A stretch of DNA of 64,000 nucleotides from Alphaproteobacteria bacterium LSUCC0719 (GTDB lineage Bacteria > Pseudomonadota > Alphaproteobacteria > Puniceispirillales > Puniceispirillaceae): assembly GCA_040839025.1 (NCBI GenBank), contig JBFPJN010000001.1, forward strand, positions 434,001 to 498,000, read 5' to 3'. Both the position numbers and the translations under genes were made by a program. The notes beneath the pieces were generated by a model that was given only the letters and a program-made list of their open reading frames with translations, was not told where the DNA came from and did no database searches. Below are positions 21,104 to 30,009 of the stretch, one piece after another. The number at the start of each line of letters is the position of its first letter. Within the stretch, counting starts at the first letter, position 1.

Positions 21104-22504
21104 ATGGCAGCCGAAACATCCTTCGATCTGATCGTCATAGGCGGTGGCCCGGGCGGTTACGTCGCCGCGATCCGGGCATCACAGTTGAAAATGAAGGTGG
21201 CGCTCGTCGAGCGTGAGCATCTCGGGGGAATCTGCCTGAACTGGGGATGTATTCCGACAAAGGCGCTGCTTCGCGCCGCCGAGCTTCGGCATTCGATCGA
21301 TGAAATGAAGGAATTCGGCATCACCGTCAGTGGTGAGGTAAGCATTGATCTGCCGGCCGTGGTCAAACGCTCGCGCAAGGTGGCGGGGCGGTTGTCGGCT
21401 GGTGTGCAGCATCTTCTGAAGAAGAACAAGGTCACCGTGTTCGACGATCTGGCGACGCTTGGCGCGCGGCGTGGTGATATGCGTGAAGTCGGGCTTGCCG
21501 GCGGAGCCACGTTGACTGCGAGGAACGTGATTCTGGCAACCGGCGCGCGGGCGCGGGCGCTGCCTGGGATCGAGCCTGACGGAAAGATGATCCTGACCTA
21601 TCGCGAGGCCATGGTTCCCGAAACCATGCCAACATCGCTGGTGATCATCGGGTCCGGGGCCATCGGGTCTGAATTTGCATCCTTCTATCTGGACATGGGT
21701 GTCGAGGTGACTTTGGTCGAGGCGATGGACAGGATCCTGCCGGTCGAAGATGCCGAGATTTCCGGTTTCGTGGAAAAGGCATTCGTAAAGCGCGGCATGA
21801 AAGTTCTGACAGGCGCACGCCTTGCCGGCCTGAAGACGTCGGCAACCGGTGTGACCGCCAGTTTCGAAGGCGGTATCGAACCGGTGGTTGCCGACCGGGC
21901 CATCATGGCTGTTGGCATCATCGGCAATTCCGAATCGCTTGGCCTTGAAGGCACAAAGGTAAAGGTGGATCGCGGGCATATCGTGACAGATGCCTATGGC
22001 GCGACGGGCGAGCCCGGCGTCTATGCCATCGGTGATGTAACCGGCCCGCCTTGGCTGGCCCACAAGGCAAGTCATGAGGGTATCATCTGCGTTGAAAAGA
22101 TTGCCGGCCAGAGCGATGTACACGCCATTGGCGAGGGTGCTGTGCCGGGATGCACCTATTGCCGCCCGCAGGTTGCGTCTGTTGGCATGACCGAGGCCGC
22201 CGCCATCGAGGCGGGCCACAAGGTGAGAGTCGGTCGCTTTCCGATGCTGGCAAACGGCAAGGCTATCGCGCTTGGCGACGATCAGGGGCTGATCAAAACC
22301 GTTTTTGATGCGAAGACGGGCGAATTGCTCGGCGCGCACATGGTCGGACCGGAAGTGACAGAGCTGATCCAGGGATACGCCATTGCGCGCACGCTCGAGG
22401 CGACCGAAGCCGAGTTGATCCAGACAATTTTCCCGCATCCGACGCTGTCCGAGGCCATGCACGAATCGGTTCTTGACGCATATGGTCGCGCCATCCACTT
22501 CTAG
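21104..22504 (+). CDS. lpdA: Dihydrolipoyl dehydrogenase (E3)
   Basis: FAD- and NAD-dependent reoxidation of dihydrolipoamide, 466 aa. FAD-binding '[20 protein letters not shown]' (9-27), redox disulfide Cys44-Cys49 in '[21 protein letters not shown]', NAD-binding '[21 protein letters not shown]', FAD 'GVYAIGDV', and dimer-interface catalytic '[21 protein letters not shown]' with the His-Glu pair. The Asn-Trp-Gly spacing between the cysteines is slightly unusual (NVG or NIG is common), but the motif is complete. GGAGG stands 7 nt before the ATG. It serves the Pdh complex encoded immediately upstream. Confidence 0.97.
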   Translation: MAAETSFDLIVIGGGPGGYVAAIRASQLKMKVALVEREHLGGICLNWGCIPTKALLRAAELRHSIDEMKEFGITVSGEVSIDLPAVVKRSRKVAGRLSAGVQHLLKKNKVTVFDDLATLGARRGDMREVGLAGGATLTARNVILATGARARALPGIEPDGKMILTYREAMVPETMPTSLVIIGSGAIGSEFASFYLDMGVEVTLVEAMDRILPVEDAEISGFVEKAFVKRGMKVLTGARLAGLKTSATGVTASFEGGIEPVVADRAIMAVGIIGNSESLGLEGTKVKVDRGHIVTDAYGATGEPGVYAIGDVTGPPWLAHKASHEGIICVEKIAGQSDVHAIGEGAVPGCTYCRPQVASVGMTEAAAIEAGHKVRVGRFPMLANGKAIALGDDQGLIKTVFDAKTGELLGAHMVGPEVTELIQGYAIARTLEATEAELIQTIFPHPTLSEAMHESVLDAYGRAIHF

Positions 22505-22512
22505 GGGTGGCG

Positions 22513-23526
22513 ATGGACAGACCGGCATGGTATCTGCCATATAGATTCACATTTGGAATACGCACATCACCAATGCCGCAGGTCAACACGACAAAGGGTG
22601 CCGAACGCCATCCCGAAAAGCGCCGCAACGCGGATAATCCGCAACCGCGGCGGCCGGACTGGTTACGGGTAAGAGCGCCTGTGTCTGCCGAATACAGCGC
22701 CACCAGATCGCTGATGCGTGAGCTTGATCTGGTGACCGTGTGTGAAGAGGCAGCGTGCCCCAATATTGGCGAATGCTGGGCGCAGAAGCACGCCACCATG
22801 ATGATCCTGGGCTCTGTCTGCACACGCGCCTGCGCGTTCTGCAATGTCGCCACCGGGCGACCGGATCTCCTCGACCCGCACGAGCCCGACCATGTCGGCG
22901 AGGCCGTGGCCAAGCTTGGACTCAAACATGTTGTGATCACTTCGGTTGACCGGGATGATCTTGATGATGGTGGCGCGACGCATTTCGCACAGACAATCAA
23001 CGCTGTCCGCCGCCTGTCGCCCGGCACGACGGTTGAGGTTCTGACACCGGATTTCCTGCGCAAGCAAGGCGCGCTTGAAATTGTCGTCGAGGCGCGCCCC
23101 GATGTGTTCAACCACAATATGGAAACAGTGCCGCGCCTCTATCCGTCAATTCGCCCCGGCGCGCGTTATTTCCATTCCCTGTCAATCCTGCAGCAGGTCA
23201 AATCGCTCGATCCGTCGATCTTTACCAAATCCGGCATCATGGTCGGGCTAGGGGAAGGGGATGAGGAGGTCGGACAGCTGATGGATGATCTGCGAAGCGC
23301 CGATGTGGATTTCATGACCATTGGCCAGTATTTGCAGCCAACCCCGAAACACGCACCCGTCGACAGGTTTGTCGAACCGGCAACATTCGAGGCCTATGCC
23401 AAGCTTGGTCGGGCCAAAGGGTTCCTGTTGATGTCGTCGACGCCGTTGACCCGGTCCTCCTACCACGCTGACGCGGATTTTGCCGCGCTCCAGCAGGCGC
23501 GGAACGCGGCACTCTGCGGAGGGTGA
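22513..23526 (+). CDS. lipA: Lipoyl synthase
   Basis: Radical-SAM enzyme that inserts two sulfurs into octanoyl groups on lipoyl domains, 337 aa from ATG 22513. It has the auxiliary cluster motif CX4CX5C in '[13 protein letters not shown]', the radical-SAM CX3CX2C in '[13 protein letters not shown]', and the C-terminal RSSYHAD with the cluster-ligand Ser. Its position behind the pyruvate dehydrogenase genes fits its job, since both PdhB and PdhC carry lipoyl domains. The start is uncertain: GTG 22507, ATG 22513 (AGGGG upstream) and ATG 22573 are in frame, and family similarity begins at about '[22 protein letters not shown]'. Confidence 0.96.
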   Translation: MDRPAWYLPYRFTFGIRTSPMPQVNTTKGAERHPEKRRNADNPQPRRPDWLRVRAPVSAEYSATRSLMRELDLVTVCEEAACPNIGECWAQKHATMMILGSVCTRACAFCNVATGRPDLLDPHEPDHVGEAVAKLGLKHVVITSVDRDDLDDGGATHFAQTINAVRRLSPGTTVEVLTPDFLRKQGALEIVVEARPDVFNHNMETVPRLYPSIRPGARYFHSLSILQQVKSLDPSIFTKSGIMVGLGEGDEEVGQLMDDLRSADVDFMTIGQYLQPTPKHAPVDRFVEPATFEAYAKLGRAKGFLLMSSTPLTRSSYHADADFAALQQARNAALCGG

Positions 23527-23527
23527 G

Positions 23528-23998
23528 ATGACCGTGCATTCCGAACGGCGCATCATCAGGCACAGCCCCCAGGAATTGTATGATCTGGTTGCCAATGTGC
23601 GCAGTTATCCAGAATTTCTGCCCTGGTGCATGGCAGCACGGATCCGGCATGAAGACCGTCACAGGCTTGAAGCCGATCTGATTATCGGGTTTCAGATGTT
23701 TCGTGAAAAGTTTACATCTCACGTTGATCTCAGTCCGGATCAGCTTGAAATAGATGTAAAATATGCTGAAGGCCCATTCAAATATCTGACAAATAAATGG
23801 CGTTTTCTGCCGCATCCCGACGGCTGCGAGATTGATTTCTATGTCGATTTCGAATTCAATTCGCGGTTGCTTCAATCGGTTATCGAGACGCTGTTCACCG
23901 AAGCCGTTCGGCGGATGGTCAAGGCATTTGAAGATCGTGCCGACGAACTGTATGGCAAGCGTGACGGTAATTTTACCGCGCGCATGGCATCATCCTGA
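23528..23998 (+). CDS. COQ10/RatA-like SRPBCC protein (ubiquinone-binding)
   Basis: A 156-aa START-like protein of the COQ10/RatA family. The motif 'IIRHSPQELYDLVANVRSYPEFLPWCMAARI' near the N-terminus, the central 'FREKFTSHVDLSP', and the C-terminal 'IDFYVDFEFNSRLLQSVIETLFTEAVRRMVKAFEDRADELYG' match COQ10 homologues. These bind ubiquinone or its intermediates and support respiration; the E. coli RatA annotation as a toxin is unlikely to apply. It begins 1 bp after the lipA stop behind GGAGGGTGAG, so it belongs to the pdh-lipA operon. It is convergent with pncC, 6 bp away. Confidence 0.9.
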   Translation: MTVHSERRIIRHSPQELYDLVANVRSYPEFLPWCMAARIRHEDRHRLEADLIIGFQMFREKFTSHVDLSPDQLEIDVKYAEGPFKYLTNKWRFLPHPDGCEIDFYVDFEFNSRLLQSVIETLFTEAVRRMVKAFEDRADELYGKRDGNFTARMASS

Positions 23999-24004
23999 AT
24001 TCTG

Positions 24005-24508
24005 CTACCGTGCAAGCCCTTCCAGCAGCATGCCAAGTGCTGTGGCGGTTGCCTTGTGCCTTACTGCGGCGCGGTCGCCTGTGAAGACATGATGTGCGGT
24101 GATGACGTCATCATCGCGATGCGCAAGGCCAAACCAGACAAGACCGACCGGTTTGTCAGCCGTCCCCCCTCCAGGACCGGCAATGCCTGTAATGGCAATT
24201 GCGATCCGGGCGTCCGGCGCGGCCTGTAATGCGCCCTGCGCCATCGCGGCAGCGGTCTGCTGCGAGACGGCCCCATGCGCCTTAAGAATACTCTCAGATA
24301 CGCCGAGAAGATCGATCTTTGCCGCATTGCTGTAGGTTACGACGCTGCGGTCGAGAACCGCCGAGGCACCGGCAATGTCGGTAAGCGCGGACGCAACCAT
24401 GCCGCCGGTGCAGGATTCGGCTGTTGTCACCATCGCCTCTGCCAGGACGGCGCGGTTGATGACCTTGCGCGCAAGGTCCGAAAGAAGGGGTATTTCGCTG
24501 GCTACCAT
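24005..24508 (-). CDS. pncC: CinA C-terminal-domain protein, probable nicotinamide-nucleotide amidase
   Basis: Stand-alone CinA C-terminal domain (PncC type), 167 aa. Signature 'VTTAESCTGGMVASALTDIAGASAVLDRSVVTYSNAAKIDLLGVSESILKAHGAVSQQTAAAMAQGAL', then 'IAIAITGIAGPGGGTADKPVGLVWFGLA'. It deamidates NMN to nicotinic acid mononucleotide, recycling pyridine nucleotides. The N-terminal molybdopterin-binding-like domain of full CinA is absent, as in E. coli YgaD. The frame is open to 24709, but that part runs antisense-like over pgpA; the ATG at 24508 overlaps the pgpA stop (ATGGTAG), indicating coupling. Confidence 0.9.
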   Translation of the reverse strand: MVASEIPLLSDLARKVINRAVLAEAMVTTAESCTGGMVASALTDIAGASAVLDRSVVTYSNAAKIDLLGVSESILKAHGAVSQQTAAAMAQGALQAAPDARIAIAITGIAGPGGGTADKPVGLVWFGLAHRDDDVITAHHVFTGDRAAVRHKATATALGMLLEGLAR

Positions 24509-24960
24509 GGCAGCGCCCATTGCAGGATCAACAAGCAGACAGCCGCCAGCGCGCCGGCAACGATATCGTCCGCCATGACGCCATAACCGCCGGGCAGCCG
24601 TTCGGCCAGCCTGACCGGTCCGGGCTTGAGAATGTCGAACAGTCTGAAAGCGATGAAAGCGGCTATCCACCACCGCCAGTCGAGCGGTACGGCGAGAAGC
24701 GTGATCCACTGGCCGGCAACCTCGTCAATAACAATTTCAGAGGCATCCTTGCTGCCGCTCTCGCGATCATAGATTTCGGCTGCCCTGACGCCCAGAACGC
24801 AGATGACGAGGGTGGCGATCTCGAGGGTCCAGCCGGCAAACTGCGCCAGTACCGCAGCAATGACAAGCGCTGCCGCCGATCCCCAGCTTCCCGGCGCCGG
24901 GCGCAACCGTCCTACCGGTCCGACCGTCGCCAGCTCCATCCAGGCACGACTGGTCATCAC
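24502..24960 (-). CDS. pgpA: Phosphatidylglycerophosphatase A
   Basis: Inner-membrane phosphatase that converts phosphatidylglycerol phosphate to phosphatidylglycerol, 152 aa. Motifs: 'GRLRPAPGSWGSAAAL' at the N-terminus, 'KDASEIVIDEVAGQWITLLAVP' (the DExxG catalytic segment), 'FIAFRLFDILKPGPVRLAERLPGGYGVMADDIVAGALAAV' (metal-binding MxDDxxAG). There are three to four membrane spans. The start overlaps the ispDF stop by 4 bp and the stop overlaps the pncC start, so ispDF-pgpA-pncC is one tightly coupled operon. Confidence 0.95.
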   Translation of the reverse strand: MMTSRAWMELATVGPVGRLRPAPGSWGSAAALVIAAVLAQFAGWTLEIATLVICVLGVRAAEIYDRESGSKDASEIVIDEVAGQWITLLAVPLDWRWWIAAFIAFRLFDILKPGPVRLAERLPGGYGVMADDIVAGALAAVCLLILQWALPW

Positions 24961-26198
24961 CTTGCCTCTCCCGTCATTGCCAGTGTGGCGGTTGCCTGCG
25001 CGGCGATTCCTTCCTCACGCCCGGTGAAACCAAGCTGTTCCGAGGTGGTCGCCTTGACCGCAACGCGAGAGATGTCCACGCCCACAAGATCGGCAATGCA
25101 GCGTCGCATGGCATCGCGATGCGGTCCGATTTTCGGGCGTTCACAGACCAGCGTCAGGTCGAGATGCAGGATTGTCGCCCCGCGCGAGGCGCATAATGAG
25201 GCGGCAAAGGCCAGAAACTGCGTGCTGTCGGCATTCTTCCACCGGTCATCCGAAGGTGGGAAATGTGATCCGATATCTCCATCGGCAAGCGCGCCGAAAA
25301 TTGCATCGCACAGCGCGTGCAGCCCCACATCACCATCCGAATGGGCAGCCAGATTGCGATCATGCGGGATGTCGACGCCGCCAAGACGGACGGGGCCGAC
25401 GCCATCGTCGAACCTGTGGACGTCGTAGCCATTGCCGGTGCGGATATCCAGCTGTGGTGCGGTGACTGGCATGGGTGTATCTCCTTCGGGCGATGACAGG
25501 GCCGTCAGGATGGCAAAATCCTCGGCCCGGGTCAGCTTCATCAGGCGGGCGTCACCCGGAACGGTCTCAATCCGCGCCGCACCATCCTCGAACAGGCGGA
25601 TGTCATCGGTGATCTCGGTATCCGGTGCAAGGCCGTCATGTCGGGCTATCAGTGCGTCAAGCCGGAACATCTGCGGTGTCTGCGCGCGCGCAAGGCTGGT
25701 CCGGTCAACGGTGTCTGCCACGCTGCTGCCGGTGACCAGCTTGACGGTGTCCGTCATCGGCAGGACGGGAAGCGCGGCGTCGGCCCCATCATCGAGGGCG
25801 GAGATCAGATCCGTGATGACACGCTGCGGCAGACAGGGGCGGGCTGCATCATGGATGGCAACAAGGTCGATCCCGGTCGCCGTGACCGCGACAAGACCAG
25901 CCGCAACTGAATCCTGGCGCCGCACACCGCCGGCGACAATGCTGACCCGATCATCCGTGGCCATGCTGCCAAGTGCCTCGACGGCATCTGATCGGCGCTC
26001 GGCGGCAACAACAACGATAACCTGTGCTGTGGCGGGATGTTCGAGAAACGCTGCAACCGAATGCCACAGGACGCTGCGACCCAGCAGACTGCGAAACTGT
26101 TTTGCCGTGCCATTGCCCATTCGCGTGCCGCTGCCGGCAGCAACAATGATGGCACCAAGCCGGCGCCGGGCCGCATCTGTGCTGGTGAGGGACGTCAT
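24957..26198 (-). CDS. ispDF: Bifunctional IspD/IspF enzyme (MEP cytidylyltransferase / MEcPP synthase)
   Basis: Fusion of two non-consecutive steps of the non-mevalonate isoprenoid pathway, 413 aa. IspD part (about 15-240): nucleotide-binding 'LGAIIVAAGSGTRMGNGTAKQF' and 'LVAIHDAARPCLP'. IspF part (about 258-413): 'RTGNGYDVHRFDDG' with metal-binding Asp/His, 'AAHSDGDVGLHALCDAIFGALADGDIGSHFPPSDDRWKNADS', and 'VAVKATTSEQLGFTGREEGIAAQATATL'. IspDF fusions are frequent in alphaproteobacteria. Start set at MTSLTS (26198) behind GGAGATAACGGGGAC; the frame continues 49 codons upstream into the divergent promoter region with dusB. Confidence 0.97.
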   Translation of the reverse strand: MTSLTSTDAARRRLGAIIVAAGSGTRMGNGTAKQFRSLLGRSVLWHSVAAFLEHPATAQVIVVVAAERRSDAVEALGSMATDDRVSIVAGGVRRQDSVAAGLVAVTATGIDLVAIHDAARPCLPQRVITDLISALDDGADAALPVLPMTDTVKLVTGSSVADTVDRTSLARAQTPQMFRLDALIARHDGLAPDTEITDDIRLFEDGAARIETVPGDARLMKLTRAEDFAILTALSSPEGDTPMPVTAPQLDIRTGNGYDVHRFDDGVGPVRLGGVDIPHDRNLAAHSDGDVGLHALCDAIFGALADGDIGSHFPPSDDRWKNADSTQFLAFAASLCASRGATILHLDLTLVCERPKIGPHRDAMRRCIADLVGVDISRVAVKATTSEQLGFTGREEGIAAQATATLAMTGEAR

Positions 26199-26417
26199 GT
26201 CCCCGTTATCTCCAAAGGTCGGCCCAAAGTCTATGATAATTCGGGTTGTGATGGCCGGTATAACCCCGGCACCGGTTTCCGGGATTGGCGGAATACCGCA
26301 CCGGACGGGGAAAAGGGCTGGAAGTCCTGCCTTGATATGGTGCATATTGCCTGAAATTTAAGCAACGGCTCGTTTGGCTGATGACAATGCCGCCATGCCG
26401 TTTGGGGTAACATAGCG

Positions 26418-27416
26418 ATGACCTTGATTGTCGGATCCACGGAACTGCCGCATGCTGCCATTCTGGCACCAATGTCGGGAGTGACCGACATGCCGTTCAG
26501 ACGGGCTGTCAGGCGCGCCGGAGGCGGACTTGTGGTCACCGAAATGATTGCCAGCGCGGCAATCCTTCGCGAGGTTCGCTCGGAAATGCGCAAATTGCGG
26601 ACCGATACGGTCAGCGAAGCGCCGCTGTCTGTGCAGCTTGCCGGATGGGAGCCACAGGTCATGGCCGAGGCCGCCCGCATCGCTGCCGATCTTGGCGCGA
26701 CATTCATCGATATCAACATGGGGTGTCCGGCAAAGAAGGTGACCGGTCGGTTGTCCGGATCAGCGCTGATGCGTGATGAACCGCTGGCAGGAGCCATCCT
26801 CGAGGCGGTCGTGAAGGCGGTTGATATTCCGGTCACGCTGAAAATGCGGCTTGGGTGGGATGATCAAAGCCACAACGCGGTGACGATTGCGTGTCTGGCG
26901 GAAAATGCCGGGATCCAGATGATCGCCGTTCATGGGCGCACACGCTGTCAGATGTATAACGGCGAGGCGGACTGGGCCGCTGTTCGCGGCGTTGTCGAGG
27001 CAGTGTCGCTGCCGGTCATCGTGAATGGTGATATCCGCGATATTGACGATGTAGGATCGGCGCTGCGGCAAAGCACAGCTGCCGGGGTAATGATTGGGCG
27101 CGGCGCGCAGGGACGCCCCTGGCTGTTGGCTCAGGCGGGGGATGCCCATGCCGGCCGACCGGTACGCCGTGACCCGACAATCGCCGAGCGGCATGAAATG
27201 ATGCAATGCCATCTTGACGACATGCTGACACATTACGGGGCGCCGGCGATGCGTCTGGCGCGCAAGCATATTGCCTGGTACGCGCATGGCCTTGCCGGGG
27301 CGGCAGACCTGCGCGATGTGGCCAACAACACAACCGATGCCATCGAGGTGTTCAGGGCCGTGGACCGGTTCTTTCTCGGCCTTCGTGAAGATCAGGAGGC
27401 GGCAGCAGCGGCATGA
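26418..27416 (+). CDS. dusB: tRNA-dihydrouridine synthase (DusB/NifR3)
   Basis: FMN enzyme that reduces uridine in the tRNA D-loop, 332 aa. It begins 'LPHAAILAPMSGVTDMPFRRAVRRAGGGLVVTEMI'. The catalytic Cys is in 'INMGCPAKKVTGRLSGSALMRD', then 'VTLKMRLGWDD', 'IAVHGRTRCQMYNGEADW', 'VIVNGDI', 'GVMIGRGAQGRPWL'. Historic name NifR3: in alphaproteobacteria it precedes ntrB, as here. It is the first gene of a chain dusB-ntrB-ntrC-ntrY-ntrX-trkA in which every junction is an ATGA overlap. A 219-bp divergent gap separates it from ispDF. Confidence 0.96.
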   Translation: MTLIVGSTELPHAAILAPMSGVTDMPFRRAVRRAGGGLVVTEMIASAAILREVRSEMRKLRTDTVSEAPLSVQLAGWEPQVMAEAARIAADLGATFIDINMGCPAKKVTGRLSGSALMRDEPLAGAILEAVVKAVDIPVTLKMRLGWDDQSHNAVTIACLAENAGIQMIAVHGRTRCQMYNGEADWAAVRGVVEAVSLPVIVNGDIRDIDDVGSALRQSTAAGVMIGRGAQGRPWLLAQAGDAHAGRPVRRDPTIAERHEMMQCHLDDMLTHYGAPAMRLARKHIAWYAHGLAGAADLRDVANNTTDAIEVFRAVDRFFLGLREDQEAAAAA

Positions 27417-28579
27417 TGGATGATGTGAACCATCCTGCCTGGCAGGCCGACGCGGCGCATATTCTTGCCAGCCTGCCGAACCCGGTATTTGTTCTTGATA
27501 ATGAAGACCGGTTCATTTTTCTGAACCATGCCGCCGAGATGTTCTTTGATTCAAGCGAGGCGATGCTGCAAGGCACTGCGGTAGCGGCCCAGATACCGGC
27601 TGATTCCAGCCTCCTGGCGCTTCTTGCACGGTCACGAAAGCAAATGGCATCGGTTGCCGATCAGGGAATTGAGGTGGCCAGCCCCCGCATCGGTCTGAAG
27701 CTTCTGAATGTTCAGATCACACCGTTTGGCGATCGGCGGACGCATGAAGGGCGGATGCTTGTCACACTTCAGGAACGCGCATTGGCGGAGCGGTTGCGCG
27801 GACAATCGATGTTTCACGGCGCGGCAAGGTCGATTTCGGCCATGGCCGCCTTGCTGGCCCATGAGGTGAAAAACCCGCTTGCCGGGATCAAGGGCGCAGC
27901 GCAGCTTCTTCAGGCCGACCTGTCGGCGGAAAATCAGGAATTCGCCAACATGATTGTCGAGGAAACCAATCGCGTAACGGCGCTTCTTGACAGGATGGAA
28001 GGCTTTGCCGGTGGGGGGCAGGTGGCACTCAGCCCGGTCAATATCCATGAAGTTCTTGATCACTGCCTGCGGGTCTCACAGGCCAGCTTTGGCGACACTG
28101 TCACCGTGACGCGCCGCTATGATCCGTCATTGCCGCCGGTTGAGGGACATCGTGATCTGCTTATTCAGGCGTTTCTAAACATTATCAAGAATGCCTTTGA
28201 AGCTACTGATAAAAAAATAGAAATTTTCGTCAAGACATCCTATGCACGGGGGCGTCGACTTTCCGGGACAGGGATGGCGCGTCTTCATGTGCCAATTCAG
28301 GTCGAAATCATTGATCACGGTCCAGGCATCGCGCCTGATCTTCGCGATCACATCTTCGACCCGTTTGTGTCTGGAAAATCCGGTGGCAGCGGTCTTGGGT
28401 TGGCGCTGGTGGCAAGTGTTGTCGCCGACCATGGCGGGCTTGTCGAGGTCGATACGGTGCCGGGCCGTACCGTATTCAGGCTGAATTTCCCGCCAGCAGG
28501 TGAACGACCGGCAGGAGAACGACTGGCAGGGGAAGGGCCATCTGGAGAAGGACCATCTCGAGAAGGACTGGCGGGATGA
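27413..28579 (+). CDS. ntrB: Nitrogen-regulation sensor histidine kinase NtrB
   Basis: Cytoplasmic PAS-domain histidine kinase/phosphatase partner of NtrC, 388 aa. PAS domain about 15-125; H-box with phospho-acceptor His150 in 'LLAHEVKNPLAGIKGAAQLLQ'; N-box 'NIIKNAFEAT'; G1 'DHGPGIAPDL'; G2 'GKSGGSGLGLALV'. It would sense nitrogen state through GlnB-type PII proteins. The last 27 residues, after the natural end 'VFRLNFP', are an added tail of five imperfect pentapeptides (GERPA, GERLA, GEGPS, GEGPS, REGLA) encoded by 15-bp tandem repeats. The start overlaps dusB by 4 bp. Confidence 0.95.
   Translation: MMDDVNHPAWQADAAHILASLPNPVFVLDNEDRFIFLNHAAEMFFDSSEAMLQGTAVAAQIPADSSLLALLARSRKQMASVADQGIEVASPRIGLKLLNVQITPFGDRRTHEGRMLVTLQERALAERLRGQSMFHGAARSISAMAALLAHEVKNPLAGIKGAAQLLQADLSAENQEFANMIVEETNRVTALLDRMEGFAGGGQVALSPVNIHEVLDHCLRVSQASFGDTVTVTRRYDPSLPPVEGHRDLLIQAFLNIIKNAFEATDKKIEIFVKTSYARGRRLSGTGMARLHVPIQVEIIDHGPGIAPDLRDHIFDPFVSGKSGGSGLGLALVASVVADHGGLVEVDTVPGRTVFRLNFPPAGERPAGERLAGEGPSGEGPSREGLAG
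28499..28573 (+). repeat. Five 15-bp tandem repeats in the 3' end of ntrB
   Basis: Five in-frame 15-bp units at 28499-28513, 28514-28528, 28529-28543, 28544-28558 and 28559-28573, with consensus near GGAGAAGGACCATCT. They encode the pentapeptide tail of NtrB. The last unit and its flank (AAGGACTGGCGGG) also supply the ribosome-binding context of ntrC, whose ATG is at 28576. Confidence 0.9.
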
Positions 28580-30009
28580 CCGAAAAACCGGCGCATATCC
28601 TGGTTGCCGAGGATGACAAGTCGGTGCGCCTTGTTGTTCAGCAGGCGCTGGCACGACAGGGCTATACGGTCCAGTCGAGTGGCACCGCCGCCGGGCTGTG
28701 GAAACTGATCGAGGCCGGGCGCGGTGATGTTCTGATTTCCGATATCGGGCTGCCGGACGGTGATGCGCTGGATATCCTGCCTCGTATCCAGCAAAAACGC
28801 CCTGACATGCCGGTTATTGTGATGAGTGCGCGTTCCACGCTTCTGACTGCGGTCAAGGCCCAGCAGACAGGTGTGTTCGAATATCTGCCAAAGCCATTTG
28901 AATTGCGGAGTCTTGTCGAAGCGACAAGCCGTGCGGTGAGCAGCATCGGGCAGTCGCGTCCAGCCGCCACCCCGACGGCGTTCGAGGAAGGCGGGCCGCT
29001 TGTTGGACGCTCGGCGCCCATGCAGGATATCTTCAAGGCTATGGCCCGTGTCGTCGGCACTGATCTGACGGTGCTGATCACCGGGGAAAGCGGCACCGGC
29101 AAGGAGTTGGTGGCGCGCGCGCTTCACGATCTTGGGTCCCGGCGCGCTGGGCCGTTTGTGCCGATCAATATGGCGGCGATTCCCCGCAATCTGGTCGAGT
29201 CCGAGCTTTTCGGGCATGAGAAGGGGGCGTTTGTCGGTGCCGACAGTCGCATGTCCGGTCGGTTTGAACAGGCCGAGGGAGGCAGCCTGTTCCTGGACGA
29301 GGTCGGAGATATGCCGCCAGAGGCGCAGACACGCCTGCTGAGGGTGTTGCAGGATGGTGAATATCTTCCTGTCGGGGCCAACCGCCCGGTCAGGGCCAAT
29401 GTGCGGATTATTGCGGCAACCAACCAGAATCTGCAGCAATTGATGCAGCAGGGATTGTTCCGCGAGGATCTGTTCTATCGGTTGAATGTGGTGCCGCTCC
29501 GCCTGCCACCGCTTCGGGAACGAACCGAGGATATTGGCCCGCTGGTCAATCATTTCCTGAAACAGGCGGCGGCTGGTGGTCTGCCTGTCAGGCGGTTTGC
29601 GCCGGATGGTATCCGGGCGCTGGCCTCGTGGAGCTGGCCTGGCAATGTCCGCGAACTGGAAAATCTGGTGCGTCGTCTCCTGGTGCTTGTCGGCGAGGAT
29701 GTCATTTCCGCCGAGATGGTTGAACGTGAGCTTGCGGCCATACGCGAAGTCGAGGCACAGCCAATCGAGGTGGAGAGCCTGTCGCATTCGGTTGACCAGC
29801 ATATTCGCAAATATTTCGAGGCCCTTGATGGCGCGCAGCCCCCACCCGGTCTGCATGCCCGTATTCTTCGCGAGGTGGAACATCCGCTGATTGTCGCGAC
29901 ACTTGAATTGACCCGCGGCAATCAAGTCAAGGCGGCTGAAATTCTGGGTATTAACAGGAATACCCTGCGCAAGCGCATCCAGGAACTTGGCATATGGTCG
30001 GGCCGATGA
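28576..30009 (+). CDS. ntrC: Nitrogen-regulation response regulator NtrC, with altered GAFTGA loop
   Basis: Response regulator and AAA+ transcription activator, 477 aa. Receiver domain 1-120 with acidic pocket D13/D14, phospho-acceptor D56 and K106. AAA+ domain: Walker A 'GESGTGKE' (170-177), Walker B 'GGSLFLDEVGD'. The C-terminal Fis-type helix-turn-helix is 'GNQVKAAEILGINRNTLRKRIQEL'. The sigma54-contact loop, normally GAFTGA, reads GAFVGA (217-222): the key threonine is valine. In known activators that threonine is needed for sigma54 remodelling, so this NtrC may work differently. It overlaps ntrB and ntrY by 4 bp each. Confidence 0.95.
   Translation: MTEKPAHILVAEDDKSVRLVVQQALARQGYTVQSSGTAAGLWKLIEAGRGDVLISDIGLPDGDALDILPRIQQKRPDMPVIVMSARSTLLTAVKAQQTGVFEYLPKPFELRSLVEATSRAVSSIGQSRPAATPTAFEEGGPLVGRSAPMQDIFKAMARVVGTDLTVLITGESGTGKELVARALHDLGSRRAGPFVPINMAAIPRNLVESELFGHEKGAFVGADSRMSGRFEQAEGGSLFLDEVGDMPPEAQTRLLRVLQDGEYLPVGANRPVRANVRIIAATNQNLQQLMQQGLFREDLFYRLNVVPLRLPPLRERTEDIGPLVNHFLKQAAAGGLPVRRFAPDGIRALASWSWPGNVRELENLVRRLLVLVGEDVISAEMVERELAAIREVEAQPIEVESLSHSVDQHIRKYFEALDGAQPPPGLHARILREVEHPLIVATLELTRGNQVKAAEILGINRNTLRKRIQELGIWSGR

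Noticed and set aside
21179-22540. Minus-strand open frame (453 codons) opposite lpdA
   Set aside because: Mirror frame of the E3 gene, no recognisable domain.
23528-23998. RatA toxin of a toxin-antitoxin system
   Set aside because: No antitoxin partner; sequence and pdh-lipA context fit a COQ10-like ubiquinone-binding protein.
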